A stretch of 64,000 nt of DNA from Symsagittifera roscoffensis (lineage: Eukaryota; Xenacoelomorpha; Acoela; Convolutidae): contig NC_087064.1 of assembly GCF_963678635.1 (NCBI RefSeq), forward strand, positions 18,033,802 through 18,097,801. The letters are read 5' to 3'. The first letter of the stretch is position 1; every line of letters begins with the position of its first letter. Of this stretch, positions 46,601 to 56,672 are shown piece by piece. A program made the position numbers and the translations under genes. The notes below the pieces were generated by a model. The model saw only the letters and a list, made by a program, of their open reading frames with translations. It searched no databases and was not told the origin of the DNA.

Positions 46601-49600
46601 TAGAAGTAAGCCTCAAATTAGCATAAACTCGGCTACAAGTCGGATTCCAATCTGCGACCTAGCAAATTTGAGTCTCATGCATTAACCAATCAGCCACCGA
46701 GGCTTAAATTCCCCAAAAATTAGCCACCAATAACGCAGCTACATATGCTAATCAATTGCCAATTCGATGCAGCAAACGTTTCGTCAAATACAAACAGACT
46801 CAACTATGCATGTAATAAAACTGAAAGCATAAAACCAAATTATGTATTACTTATGCATTTCAAAAAAATGCGAGATAGATTGAGTTGGAAAATTTCTGAA
46901 ATGAGATTTTTATCATTGTACTGCTGCTTGAAACAAATATTTTTTTTCGGTTCATTTGATGAAATAAAAATGCATCAGCTGTCGTAACTTTTCATTAATC
47001 AAATGTCAAAGCACATATGATATTATACTGCTACCACAGCCTACCGATTCGAAAGTGTCACCAAAAGTAGCACTTTTATTTGCGACTTAGATTTCTTTTT
47101 TCTAAAGAAAAGAAGTTCGTACTAATTCACTTTGCTTCGCAAGTGTTAAGACGAGTCCAGAAGTCCACTAGAGATGAGTCCTGTGAAAAGAGTTATTTAA
47201 GTGAAAAAGTCTAGAAACCGATTGCAATTCCCTTGCATATCGCAAAGGTTATAACATTAACCCAATTTGAGAAAAGTGGATCAATAGGTAAAACTTTTAT
47301 TTCTCTGGGAAATCTGATAATTAAATTCCATTTTCGAATTTAAAATTCGATCACATTTTTCATGAACTTTGCACTTTTGCTGTTCGATAGTGGAGTTTGC
47401 ATTCCTTTCAACAAAGGAAGTGAACTGAACTAAAAAAAAAAGAAATCATAAGTGAAACCGCGAAAAAGTAAATTTGAACCTGATCAAAGAACGAAAAAAA
47501 ACCATCACCACCTATATAAGAGACTGTACTACGTTCTTAGAAACTTAAATACTCAAACACACCTTCATCATGAGTATACATGCTAGCTGTAGAAGGAACA
47601 AAGAGGACACTTCTGTAATGAATTTGGAGGCAGGCTGGAAAAAATCCACTAGCCACACATCGACATACATCTCTTCTCCCTTGCTCTTCTTCTGGCGTAG
47701 CTTCGAGAAGTCTAGACTATTGAAGTTCCTGGTGAGACACACATTCTTGCTCATCGTAATCAGGTCTTCAACTGTGCACACATACTCCACCAGAGACATA
47801 CCTCGAGGAGAGTCCTCGTTTCGAACCTCGGGCAGGTCGTTCAACATGTTCTGCAGTTTGAACTTCTTGCGTCGTGAAAAATTGGACGTAGTCGTGTTGC
47901 GAGTCATGAACCTAATGCACAAAAAAAACTTTTTCAAATGTAAGTATAGTTGAAAACAAATTTGTTGTTACTTTGTGCAATTCAATAAGATTTGCGATGA
48001 ATCGAGATTTATAAGTCAATTTTATCGTACATTTCGATGAAACTTTGAGTTACAACAATGTCCTGTACCTACGCATTCAAGAAACAAAAAAGGTAACTGC
48101 AATCCGAAGTCGTTAAATTTGCCTTCTATTTATCAAAATGATCTTGAAGCAAATTTCAAAATCAGAGAACAAACAAATAAAAAACCACCCTCAAACAAAT
48201 AAAAAACCACCCTATCTTAATAAATGAAAAATCGATCATTCAGCGTTGAGAAGCACGTCTTTACTGGCCAATTCGACTTTGTCTTCTGTGTGACTCACCT
48301 AGCTCTGGCATCGGCTGAGATGTGAGTGGTGTTTCTCTGCAGATTATTCAGGGTGTCAACTGGCAGGTTGAAGTCGTAGAAGCCGAGGATCACGGTGTTC
48401 GGTTTCATGCCACCCAGACCCGAGAGACGAGCGAGGGCCATGACTCCATCTCGGATGGAACTGCTGATGGTCATCTCCACAAACGCCTTCAGCTGCAGGA
48501 AGTCAACCAGAGTGAGCCAGTGATTCGTCTTATCCGGGATAGGGTCACATTCGAACGCATCCCAGTTGGCGAGAAACACGTGGCCTAAAAAACAATTCGC
48601 TTTAACAAAGGAAGAGTTTCTGAAAAAATACCAAATAACGAGATATTTATCAACTTCAATTTGAAAAAAAAAATCATTTCAAAATTACGCTTCGCTCGCT
48701 AAAAAGTCAAACAGTCAAAACAAAAAATGATCGCACACAGATTTCAGTACGCTTTCAAAAAAAATGCTATGGTCAGAATTATACCACAGAGGCGCAGCTG
48801 AGCTTCGAACCACTTGCAAAACAAAAAGTGACTGACTATGATTGAAATCAAAAGCAAAAAAAAACAAGTCCCAGCAGGATTCAAACAACAAGCCTTTGCC
48901 GTCCCAAACAGTTGTGTTACACCAACGTCACATACGCCGGGTGGTTGATTGAATCTGAATTCATAAGTACCAAGGGGGAAGGGGTAACATAGACGACAAT
49001 ACCTGAGCAAAAACCTTTAATGCCGGAAAAAATTCGAAAAATTCTCAACTTAAAAATTTTAAGTCCCATTTCCCCTCATAACAACACATACACAAAAAAC
49101 TTTTTCAGGTCGTCAAAAGAGGCGATAAGACGCTACTAACTCGATATAAAATACACCAAAAACTATAAACTTTAAAACCGAAAAAAGACGAACAAAATTG
49201 GAAAAAAAAGGTTATTTTAAGAAGTCAAGTTGGCCGGATACTAAACCTGATATTCAAAATGCTAACATGCTCACATTGTACCTGTTACAACAGAAAGGCC
49301 CAGTAGATGAAAGAGTCCATTGGATGAGTCTGTGCGCAACGTTATTTACGGGGAAAAACTAGTAGCCGATTGCAATACCCTTGCTTATCCAAACACCAAA
49401 CGGATACCTTGATAACCAATACAAACAAACAGATATCAAAACCCCACCCCCAAATTTGGCACGTACTTGACTATTACAACATCAAGTTTTGACTAAACTC
49501 AATTGTTTACTTCACATCAAGTCAGTGACATCTTCTACGTTGTTTGAATATGTACTGACCAATGATATAGAGTCCACTTTTCTTCAAGTCGTTCACAAAG

Positions 49601-52600
49601 GAAAGCAAAGGAACGCAGCTCTTCGGGTTATTGACCAGCAACAACACTTGAGGCCTCCAAAACTTCACGTGATCTTTTCTTGGATCCAACCGTAACAAAA
49701 ACTTCCTCACGACGTAGAAGCTCAAGCCCTGACTGATCGAACCCCAGCCAGTAGACGGCCCAATGATTGAGATCAAGACAATAAGTACGACCAAAATGAG
49801 TAAATTAACAGCCGCGTAGACACGCGAAATCAGAAAGATCATCGTTATACATCCGAGCATTCCGAGAAATGATATGTGCCAAGAAAAATATACCAAAGAA
49901 ATAAACCATGAGGAAAAATATGGAGACCATAGGCGCCAATAAGTTAACATTGCCAATAAATAGAACTAGTTGGACTACAAATGCGGTGAAAATTACACAT
50001 AAATAAGGGTTTCCACTCTTCGTAGAAAACACGGCGAAAGGCCGTGATACAACTCCAAAAACTTCATCTTTAGCAATTGCATACAATACCCTGGAGCCGC
50101 CAATCATCGCGCTTAAAGCCGCAGACATTGTAACTAAAATAGTTCCAATAAAGACTAAGGGAGGCCAGAAATTGATAGGCTGCAGGAACGTGTAGTTCAT
50201 TTGGAGTAACTCTTTTGAGCAGGTAAACGCCGCTAGAATATACATAATGGCGTATACAATGAAAGTGTACAATTGGGCCAACAGAGTTCCCTTAGGAATG
50301 GAGACGGAGGGGTCTTTGAGTTCCCCGGACAGGTTAGCCCCGGCTAGGATTCCGGTGCAGCCGTTGAAAACAATTGCAAACACTTGTATGAAGTCATAGG
50401 TGTCGTGATTGGAGTAGTCGGCCGAGTAGTGGGCTCCTTTGTTCTCGTCATATGTACGGTCATGCCATCCAGTGTACCTGGTAGAAAGAACAACTAATTT
50501 AACAAAAAGAAGAAGCTGCATTACATTACACACACAAGCAAAAACTGCAAATATGAGCTCTAAAAACTCCACAGCAGATGAATACACCGGTAAAAGAATT
50601 TGTGACAGCGGGGGATTTGACCCAGTATCTTCAGTCACATAGACAAAAAGTCTGCAACTTAACCACTGCCACGTACTTAGACGTCACCCATATTTATTGA
50701 CATGAAAAAGAAGCTATTATCATGCGCATAGGACCGAACACTCGAAGAAGATTCTCAATCGAAGTCCTTTAAAATGTCCAACGACTGAGTTTTTTTTTCG
50801 AAATTTGTGAATATTACGCTCTGACTGATTGACAAACATTTCGCGCATTCGTTCCTTCACGCACGAAAGTTGCTATAACCTGGCTGTTGACTGGTTGTAG
50901 AATTCGCTGCTGTCCGAGGGCAGTGCTACGTCCATGCCACCTGCAATGAAGAAGTTGACGATGACACATCCTATCACTGCATTCACAATGATGAAGATGA
51001 TGAAGGTGCTCTTGGCGTAGAGGGCTCCCCCGAAGGCACAGCCAGTCAGACACAGCACCAACATGGCCGTGCTGCGAAACAAAACAGGTTTTGGCGAATA
51101 CTTTACAAACTGAAAAAAATCATTCGTTAATTTTTAGCATGATTTTAGACGACAGGATACTGGCATAATTTTCTCGACAGTTTTCATAAATTTGCAGGGT
51201 TATTTCAAAGCTATCTTGCGTATTTTTTTGGTTGAGAAAATATATCATTTTGACATACAACAACTGGAGACATTTGCTTTTCCAAAGCTGCGATTCATGC
51301 GACGTGCTGAACCTTTTCGTAACTTTTTGAAATCAAATTAATCTCCTTCGCTTGCAATAAATTTTGCTATCACCATTTTAAATCCCGATGAGATTGAGGG
51401 TGTCAAGTAGACATACCTGTATAGCAGCTGGTGCCAATAGCTCTCTGGCAGAAAATTCGCCAGGGTTCCACTTTCGCTTCCAAAGGAGTCCACTATGGCC
51501 TCAGTCATGGACATCAAGTATGTACCACATGACAGTAGTTGGGAGATGAACAGAAGCACCCCTAGGGCCCCTCCGAACTCAGGGCCCAAAGTGCGACTGA
51601 TCATGAAGTAGGCGCCCCCTGCCTGCACTTCGCCATTGGTTGAGATGGCACATATGGAGAGACTAGTCATCAGCACCAGAAGGTACCCTACAAGTGCAAA
51701 CTGCCCATTACTCACAAACTGCATGCAATTCATGCACACAGAATGTATCAACTTGATGAAGTGTGTGCTGCTTTCAGCTTTAGGAAAACCCATTCGTCGA
51801 AAATATGAAAGACAATTAAAATGGGTTTAGAGATTACGAACACTTTAATTTATCAAGTAAAACCTAAAACCCCTGTATCATGAGATCGATAGAAATATGT
51901 TATGATAGTATGTATGACCAAGTAAGATAGTTGCCCCGCACCCCCCCCCCCAAAGTTTGAAATCACGAACCCGCAAACTTTGCAACAACCTCAAAATAAA
52001 ACACAGAGGCGAAACAGAGCGTTGTACCACTTGCGTTGCAGCACAAACATAAAACATAAAGTTGAAAAAAAAACTGGATGAACCAAGATGTTTTTATGTC
52101 TCGATAAAAAACAACTAGTGGCCCAGCTAAAGCTGGAGGTAGCTGTTTGATATTTTTGGATTTTGTTATACTGATGTGGAAGGAAATGGGTCAAAATTTT
52201 AAAAATTGGAGAAAGTAAAATAAGTGAGAAGACTGAGAAATTTTAAGAAATTGAAATTTTCCTAAGGACATCTTTCTTACAAAAATAGAAAGTCACCGCT
52301 TCTGCGGGAAAATACCTTGCAACCGGTTCTTTCAATTGAGTTTTTCATCTCAGAATTGAGTGGATAGTTTCTAAGAAAATCAAAAAGTTTCTAAAAACGG
52401 TCGAAAGTTCACATACTTGACTTTCTTAAAGCCATAACGTTTTTCTGCAAAACAAAATTCGTGGTCGTTTGAGCAGAGAAAACTCCCAAAACCAAATTTC
52501 TTGATTGAAGAAGTTAATCAGTTTTCTTAGCTTAAGAATTGGCAGGGTAGTTTTCGAGTTCCAAAAAAAACGGCCAATAAATCAAAATTTGACTTTTTCG

Positions 52601-55578
52601 AAAATCATGCATTTTTACATACAAAAATTTTGGTGTTGCAGCCGCTTATGCTGAAGAGAAGATTCACACAACCTGTTGGTTTTGCGACTATGAGAAAAAT
52701 CATAAAGAATCAAAAAACGGTCAAAAAGTCGAATACCTGACTACTCCGAGGGCCTTTCTGTGTAAAAAGTTTGAGCGTAGCCGCTTATGCAGGGGAGCTT
52801 CCAAAATTCATTCTATTCATTGAACTCAAGTCTCAAATTTGTGAAAGCAGTTTTTGACACAGAGGCGAAGCGTAGCTTCACATTACTTGCAATAGAAAAA
52901 TGACTAACTATAATTACCAGCAAACGAAAAGACAAATAAAAAACGATCGCTTTTTTGTCGAAAAAAGTAACTGCAATTGCAAAAAAGTCTTGCAACAAAA
53001 TTATCTGCATAAAGAGAAACTTTACAAGGGGCTTTCAAAATGCTAAAAAAAACCGAACCTTTCTGCTGCACCTAAGCCGACAAAAATTAGCAGACACGAA
53101 AAATTAACATTCGAACAACTTCAGTTTCCATAAAAAACACAGGTCCCGACTGAAATCGAACTTCTAGGATTTGTCGTCTCAAGCATGGCTTTACCTTTCC
53201 ACCAAATGCATTGAACACTCTTTGAATTTAAAAAGTAAACAACTGCCAAAACTTTTAATTAACTGCATGAAACAAAACACAAAAATGCAAAACAAAAACG
53301 CAAAACTTCTTGAAACTCATTTAATTGTCCAAAACCGGAATATACTGAAATATTTTTAAATTTGAGTTAAAAAATGTCCAATTTTAGGCAAATTTCGTGC
53401 TTCGGCAACTAAGCCAACAAAAAAAAGCAGACAACCAGAAGTCCGACAAAAGTTTTTTTGACGCGCGGACAATTTTCCGCTAACAAAAAAAAACAGTTCC
53501 AGGCCGGATTATTTGCGTTAGTTCTTCGCGACATGCCCGAATTAGCGTCTGATTTAATATTAAGCAAAAGTAAAATGATTCAAGTGATTCTGTTTAACTA
53601 GTTGTTAACCCGAAAAAGTCTATATTCCGTTCGAGAACGCTTGTTAATTATAAGCGTAAGAAAAATCAAAAATATGAGTCAAATATTCCCCCAGAGAAAT
53701 TTCGAACAATTTAGACAAATGGATAGAAACAAGGATAGCTGTTTATTGTGCACTGTGCAAGTAGCACAGAATGTTCCGACCAGTTTGAAAAAATTACAGC
53801 AAAATTATTTTTTCATATTAGGTTCGTTTTTTCGGCGTGGTGTGATTGAAGAATCTGAGCAAAAAAGTAGAGCTTAAGCATTTTCGTCAGTCGTTGTAAC
53901 ATATGCACATTATGTTACGTTATTGGACGTTATATGCACATATGCACGTTATTGGAAACCAATTTTTTAAGACAAAAAACAAGAAAAAAATCAAAAAAGT
54001 TAATTTTTTTCCTAATTTTTCCCCTTGGTTTTTGAGGTTTTCGATTCCTAAGATGAAGCTATTAACTCCAAAAACTAAGTTCATTTGAGTAAAATTAAAC
54101 TTTCAAGGCCTAAATTAAGCATAAACAAGCTAATGTAAGCCTGCTCACTCTCTCGAAATTAAAAATTTCAAACCGGTTTTTCTCGACACTGGGAACACTT
54201 TTTGAAAGTTTTGAAGTCGTTCGAATCACAACTGAAAAGGCTTTAATTTGATATATCACTCAACCCAGTGCGATGAGTATTCAGGGTAGCTGACTTAGCG
54301 TGGAAAACAAAAAAAAACAAAAACACACCCGAATACAAAGTTCCTCCCCATTTTCAATGGTCGGAACAAAAACAGACTAGGGGAGTAAGCAAGCACACAG
54401 AGGAGTGTACGGTTTCCCATTGATGTATATTTATTCAAATAGAAAGAGTAGTTTTATATCTAGCTATAACTTCTGCAAACAATGAAAACAATTCGAAAGC
54501 GTCTCAAAAAAGTAAAATAAAAAAACTCTCAACCGATTTTCATATTAAATGAATTTGTCAACAGGAATTATTGAGCCTACGAAACTACACAATATAAGTT
54601 GACTCAGCCGAAACCGTTTAATCGAAAAAAAAATTAAATTTATGTGAAATCAGACTTGGTATAATGACAAATTACAGAACTTTCAATTATAGTAAAAAAT
54701 ATATTGAGAACCAAAATAAAATCCATGCTTTACAAAGAAGGCCGATAAAAATTAGTAATAGATCTTATAAATACCATTTAAAAAAACGGAAACTGAAACG
54801 ACAGAAACTAGGCCGAAAACCACGAATCCGAAAAAATGCAATGTTTATTCAAGATATTCATTTGAAAACAAAAACAACTATTACCCGAAACGTACTCCAC
54901 CTATTTACTATCTAGATGTTATTTGAATTTTCAGAAATTAAGTCTTGAAATTAATGTCTTGAAATTTACCATTCCTACAAAATAGACCATTCTGTAAACA
55001 AAGTTACTAACCGAAAAAAATCAGGTACCCGATTGCAATACCCTTGCTCATCTTTTTTTCCTAAAATTCTACGATATAATTTAAAAAGCATTTTTAATAG
55101 CAGTTTTTTTCTTAAAATCCTAAGATATAATTTAAAAATTAATTTCTCTGCCATGTATAACTTAGGGAGCCAACTGTTTTACTTGCACGTATGAGCAAAA
55201 CAAGCAGAAAGTGTACTCACCGACAGACAGAATGACTAAAGCGATATAAATTCCACACTGGCCCACGGCGATTCCCACTCTGAGAAAGAGGACCAGACTG
55301 AACATGGCCAACACACAGGGCATGAACACTCCGAACAAAGTGTCCAGAGTTCTGACCGAGTCTCCGGAGGACCCGGTAGTTTGTGAGTTGGAAGCTGTTT
55401 TACGACTCAGACTGTTGGTGAGGAAATTAAATGAGGCAATGCCATTGTTCGTCCTCCCACTTCCACTTCCCCCGCGGTGGAGAAGATCCCCGCGTAAGTC
55501 CATGTACTCCTCACTGCTCCCTTCCCACAGAGGAATTTCAGCGTCGTTATTTCCTAAATTTGACAACCAGAACTCCAT
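40306..55578 (-). CDS. SLC12A9: SLC12A9-type cation-chloride cotransporter-like protein (whole gene, nine coding exons)
   Basis: Nine minus-strand exons: 55221-55578, 51417-51687, 50880-51071, 49560-50477, 48299-48584, 47563-47911, 44516-44614, 41752-41928, 40306-40620. All junctions have GT/AG and matching phases, giving about 988 codons against about 914 in the human protein. Hallmarks: RTLDTLFGVFMPCVLAMFSL (TM1), ISTNGEVQAGGAYFMISRTL, FNGCTGILAGANLSGELKDP, RKDHVKFWRPQ, SGLGGMKPNT and the C-terminal LVHGVSAVTCTSF. SLC12A9 is an amino acid-polyamine-cation superfamily membrane protein with 12 TM helices and a long cytosolic C-terminus; its transport role is less settled than that of NKCC/KCC. 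The exon at 49560-50477 has an internal frameshift with about 20 conserved residues absent (see findings), so the annotated product is broken as written. Confidence 0.93.
40621..41751. other. SLC12A9 intron 8
   Basis: Holds a T/G homopolymer block (41105-41143), a T1-type end near 41277 and a short inverted repeat (agcgttca ... tgaacgct, 41577-41612). No coding content. Confidence 0.6.
41105..41143. repeat. Homopolymer block, T-run then G-run
   Basis: About 20 T followed by about 18 G inside an SLC12A9 intron. Length uncertain; a likely sequencing or assembly weak point. Confidence 0.9.
41752..41928 (-). CDS. SLC12A9: SLC12A9-type, exon 8
   Basis: 59 codons, phase 0 on both sides (acceptor aatttcatttcag, donor TTTGAG|GTAAAG). 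Begins LRISAEVANFDWE, matching the family's LRIRAEV. A Ser/Glu-rich low-complexity stretch (DSSLSMSEEEMRSSSSPKKD) follows, probably a phosphorylatable cytosolic linker. Confidence 0.9.
42682..42866 (-). repeat. T1 tRNA-like element in SLC12A9 intron 7
   Basis: Left end acacaggtgatgctttgc and, on the minus strand, the best tRNA-like core in the window: TGGCTGAGTGG (box A), a GAGA...TCTC anticodon-arm-like stem and GGTTCGAAG (box B). No mature tRNA acceptor stem. The right hairpin is not seen here. Confidence 0.6.
43678..44012. mobile_element. hAT-type MITE (335 bp) with perfect 8-bp TSD
   Basis: Begins CAGGTGCGGATCTAG and ends CCGCTACAG, flanked by cataccat on both sides (43670-43677, 44013-44020). 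Related internally to 670-946 (gggggaggggg near the left, gcaggg.gtcgaatc near the right). Lies in SLC12A9 intron 7. Confidence 0.9.
44211..44490. mobile_element. MITE (280 bp) with perfect 8-bp TSD next to an SLC12A9 splice donor
   Basis: Inverted ends GGTGATAT.TT.CAAT.GGTGG and their reverse complement (about 27-40 bp), flanked by ggagtgag at 44203-44210 and 44491-44498. The element ends 25 nt from the exon 7 donor (44515). The 8-bp TSD points to the hAT class or another 8-bp-duplicating superfamily. Confidence 0.85.
44516..44614 (-). CDS. SLC12A9: SLC12A9-type, exon 7
   Basis: 33 codons between tgttgtgctgtag and CAA|GTTGGT, phase 0 on both sides. Reads GIWKKHCKLRVFIP, STDDSRQHI, VTAVKNLLIQ. 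A nearer GT (GCT|GTAAAA) was rejected because only the longer form restores the conserved LLxQLRIxAEV across the junction. GTTGGT is a weak donor and has a MITE 17 nt beyond its TSD. Confidence 0.88.
44738..45009. mobile_element. Foldback MITE (272 bp), TA-flanked
   Basis: About 80-bp inverted repeats beginning CTTTGTTAATTGA and ending CAATTAACAAAG, with TA on each side (44736-44737 and 45010-45011). Both arms contain the shared CCAACAAAGTTCT. Lies in SLC12A9 intron 6. Confidence 0.8.
45012..45237. mobile_element. Right half of a Tc1/mariner-type MITE
   Basis: Matches the right part of 9653-10241, ending ATTTTGTCCGGTTAATTTAA then CAGCACTG and TA (45238-45239). The left arm is absent; the next sequence to the left is the foldback element 44738-45009. 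Confidence 0.75.
45780..46129 (-). repeat. T1 tRNA-like element (short form, ~350 bp)
   Basis: Decayed left end (caagacgaaactgtgtttc), tRNA-like module around 45895-45965, and right end with gctcgcaaactcgctagtat. Colinear with 60430-60772. In SLC12A9 intron 6. Confidence 0.55.
46520..47148 (-). repeat. T1 tRNA-like element (long form)
   Basis: Left hairpin GCGAAGCTGCGCTTCGC and right hairpin ACTTTGCTTCGCAAGTG are both present, with the tRNA-like module at about 46625-46707. It keeps both segments that were lost separately in the two duplicated copies at 10.3 and 18.4 kb, so it shows the ancestral form. In SLC12A9 intron 6. Confidence 0.65.
47563..47911 (-). CDS. SLC12A9: SLC12A9-type, exon 6
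   Basis: 349 nt, acceptor ttttttgtgcattag, donor GATGAAG|GTGTGT. Encodes a basic linker (NFSRRKKFKLQNML), then the conserved SLVEYVCTVEDLITMSKNVC and VDVWLVDFF (family 'YVATVADALKMNKNVVLAR' and 'HHVDVWPLN'), ending FLLQLACILMMK. This is the cytosolic C-terminal domain. Confidence 0.92.
48299..48584 (-). CDS. SLC12A9: SLC12A9-type, exon 5
   Basis: 286 nt, acceptor gcgaattgttttttag, donor AGCTAG|GTGAGT. Contains NHWLTLVDFLQLKAFVEMTI and SGLGGMKPNTVILGFYD, the most conserved block of the cation-chloride cotransporter C-terminal domain. Confidence 0.95.
48784..49390 (-). repeat. T2 tRNA-like element in SLC12A9 intron 4
   Basis: Left end cacagaggcgcagctgagc, tRNA-like module (48868-48950, inverse box B 'aggattcaaac'), and right end ttacggggaaaaac...ccgattgcaatacccttgc with a decayed hairpin. 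Confidence 0.5.
49560..50477 (-). CDS. SLC12A9: SLC12A9-type, exon 4 (TM core), with internal frameshift
   Basis: Acceptor gttctttctaccag, donor ATCATTG|GTCAGT. The first frame runs from YTGWHDRTYDENKG through DFIQVFAIVFNGCTGILAG, the TM6-TM10 region and APMVSIFFLMVYFF, then goes out of register. A second frame takes up FSWHISFLGMLGC and continues through STGWGSISQGLSFY and RKDHVKFWRPQVLLL. The switch lies within about 49880-49925. Homologues have about 20 residues there (a conserved '..LEWxxxPNFRPxF..' loop) that are wholly missing. The local DNA has the near-repeats tatttttcctcatgg / tatatttttcttgg and no AG, so no canonical intron explains it. A real deletion or an assembly collapse. Confidence 0.9.
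50880..51071 (-). CDS. SLC12A9: SLC12A9-type, exon 3
   Basis: 192 nt, acceptor ttttgtttcgcag, donor GCCAG|GTTATA, phase 2 on both sides. Two TM segments: TAMLVLCLTGCAFGGALYAK and STFIIFIIVNAVIGCVIV, then an extracellular loop start (SDSSEFYNQST) with a possible N-glycosylation site NQS. Confidence 0.92.
51417..51687 (-). CDS. SLC12A9: SLC12A9-type, exon 2
   Basis: 271 nt, acceptor tttgcacttgtag, donor TATACAG|GTATGT. Encodes GYLLVLMTSLSICAISTNG, GGAYFMISRTLGPEFGG and the following TM (LGVLLFISQLLSCGTYLM). Joins exon 1 as LVILSV-G-YLLVLM, exactly as in homologues. Confidence 0.94.
51688..55220. other. SLC12A9 intron 1, repeat-rich
   Basis: Contains a C-run (near 51940), T2-type left ends (52001, 52857), an S2 array (52170-52860), a tRNA-like module (53143-53215) with its T2 right end near 53600-53655, and a shared dispersed segment at 54120-54380. 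No coding exon seen. Confidence 0.55.
52118..52860. repeat. S2 tandem array, locus 4
   Basis: Begins with gtggcccagctaaagctgga (compare 2502-2525) and runs through about four monomers (landmarks near 52300, 52460, 52640, 52780) up to a T2 end at 52857. Confidence 0.6.
55221..55578 (-). CDS. SLC12A9: SLC12A9-type, exon 1 (N-terminus and TM1-TM2)
   Basis: ATG at 55576-55578, donor CTGTCG|GTGAGT. MEFWLSNLGNNDAEIPLWEG, a Gly/Ser-rich cytosolic N-terminus, then RTLDTLFGVFMPCVLAMFSL..FLRVGIAVGQCGIY. An in-frame TAA lies two codons upstream (55582-55584), so this ATG is chosen. The sequence before that stop is itself open and coding-like. Confidence 0.9.
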
Positions 55579-55581
55579 TTT

Positions 55582-55886
55582 TTATAGCAAAGCTGTAAAG
55601 ACTGACATCAGTAACCCGTTCCCTAAGGTGCCCTCGCCGTCAATATACACTGACTTGAATGTCCTAGCGTTTTGGGAGTACTTAAAACTTTATTAGTTAG
55701 ACCACCCTAAAAATATGGTCGACCAAAAAAAATAGTCAACAAATTTTTCGACAAATTTGAATAACACAAACCATAGTCATCGGTCACGTGAGTGTTGCGA
55801 TCGAACGGCATGGTTGTCGTGTCGTCTGGTGTACCATCTGTCATTCGTTCGTACGTAGATGGAGTAGATTGAATGTTGCCACCCAT
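55582..55886 (-). other. Candidate 5' exon(s)/upstream ORF of SLC12A9
   Basis: GC-richer minus-strand DNA with open frames: ATG at 55884-55886 opens MGGNIQSTPSTYERMTDGTP..., to a GT (55772|55771, TATG|GTTTGT, phase 1). An in-phase AG at 55650 leads into VYIDGEGTLGNGLLMSVFTA and the TAA at 55582-55584, two codons before the SLC12A9 ATG. It may be 5' UTR carrying an upstream ORF, or an N-terminal extension ended by a stop. The polypyrimidine tract before that AG is poor. Confidence 0.35.
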
Positions 55887-56672
55887 TATAAGGATAACAA
55901 CACTAACACATCCAGTACATTCACAAGTCGCAAGTAAAACAGTTCTACTCGACCACTATCTGTCTTGTTACAGGCTGCTGAAACAATTACGCCTATTTGA
56001 ATACTTTCTTAACAGCTTTGTTGAAGCACGCAATCTACACATTAACCAGAATACGGTCAACTAAACATACTTGCATTTAGTTAAAGTAGAAGTAAACAGA
56101 AGCAGAAATACGCTTCTGGTCTCTCATGAACCGAAAATGGCCATCAAGTTGAACAAAATTTTTCATGTTTTCAGTACAAAAAAAATGCAATGGTGTGTAT
56201 GAGATGAGAAAATGCATATGCATAAAATCAGAGACAAACTTCAGATTTCCAAACACTAATTTTATAGAACGCCTTTCTAACACACTTAAAACTGTTTTTT
56301 CTCTATGTTCGTTCGCACCTGTGTTTTTAACAAATTTGACCCAAGCTGACTCTCAAATTGCATTCCAGAGCTTGGATGTGTAGCTTACCCAATAAATAGC
56401 CATGGATATTATCTGAATGTCTAAGAGACCAGAAAAAAGTAAGCGTGTTCAAACAAGACTTCCCCAAATTTACAACTGCTAAGTTAAGTTTCAAGCTAAA
56501 CCTAATTCAAAATACCCCTCGATTTACATGTTTGGCGAACACAACAAAATTAACAGCAGCAAGCATCCGCAGAGCAAAAGTATATTCGATTTTCTTTGGA
56601 AGTTTAATCGATAAAGTACAGCACATTGAATCTATTTGCTTTACAAGAAATTTCATAATTGACGCTTTTTGC

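Noticed and set aside
49805-49956. An intron explaining the SLC12A9 frame switch
   Set aside because: No AG lies between the end of the first frame and the resumption of the second, and the space is far too short for an intron.
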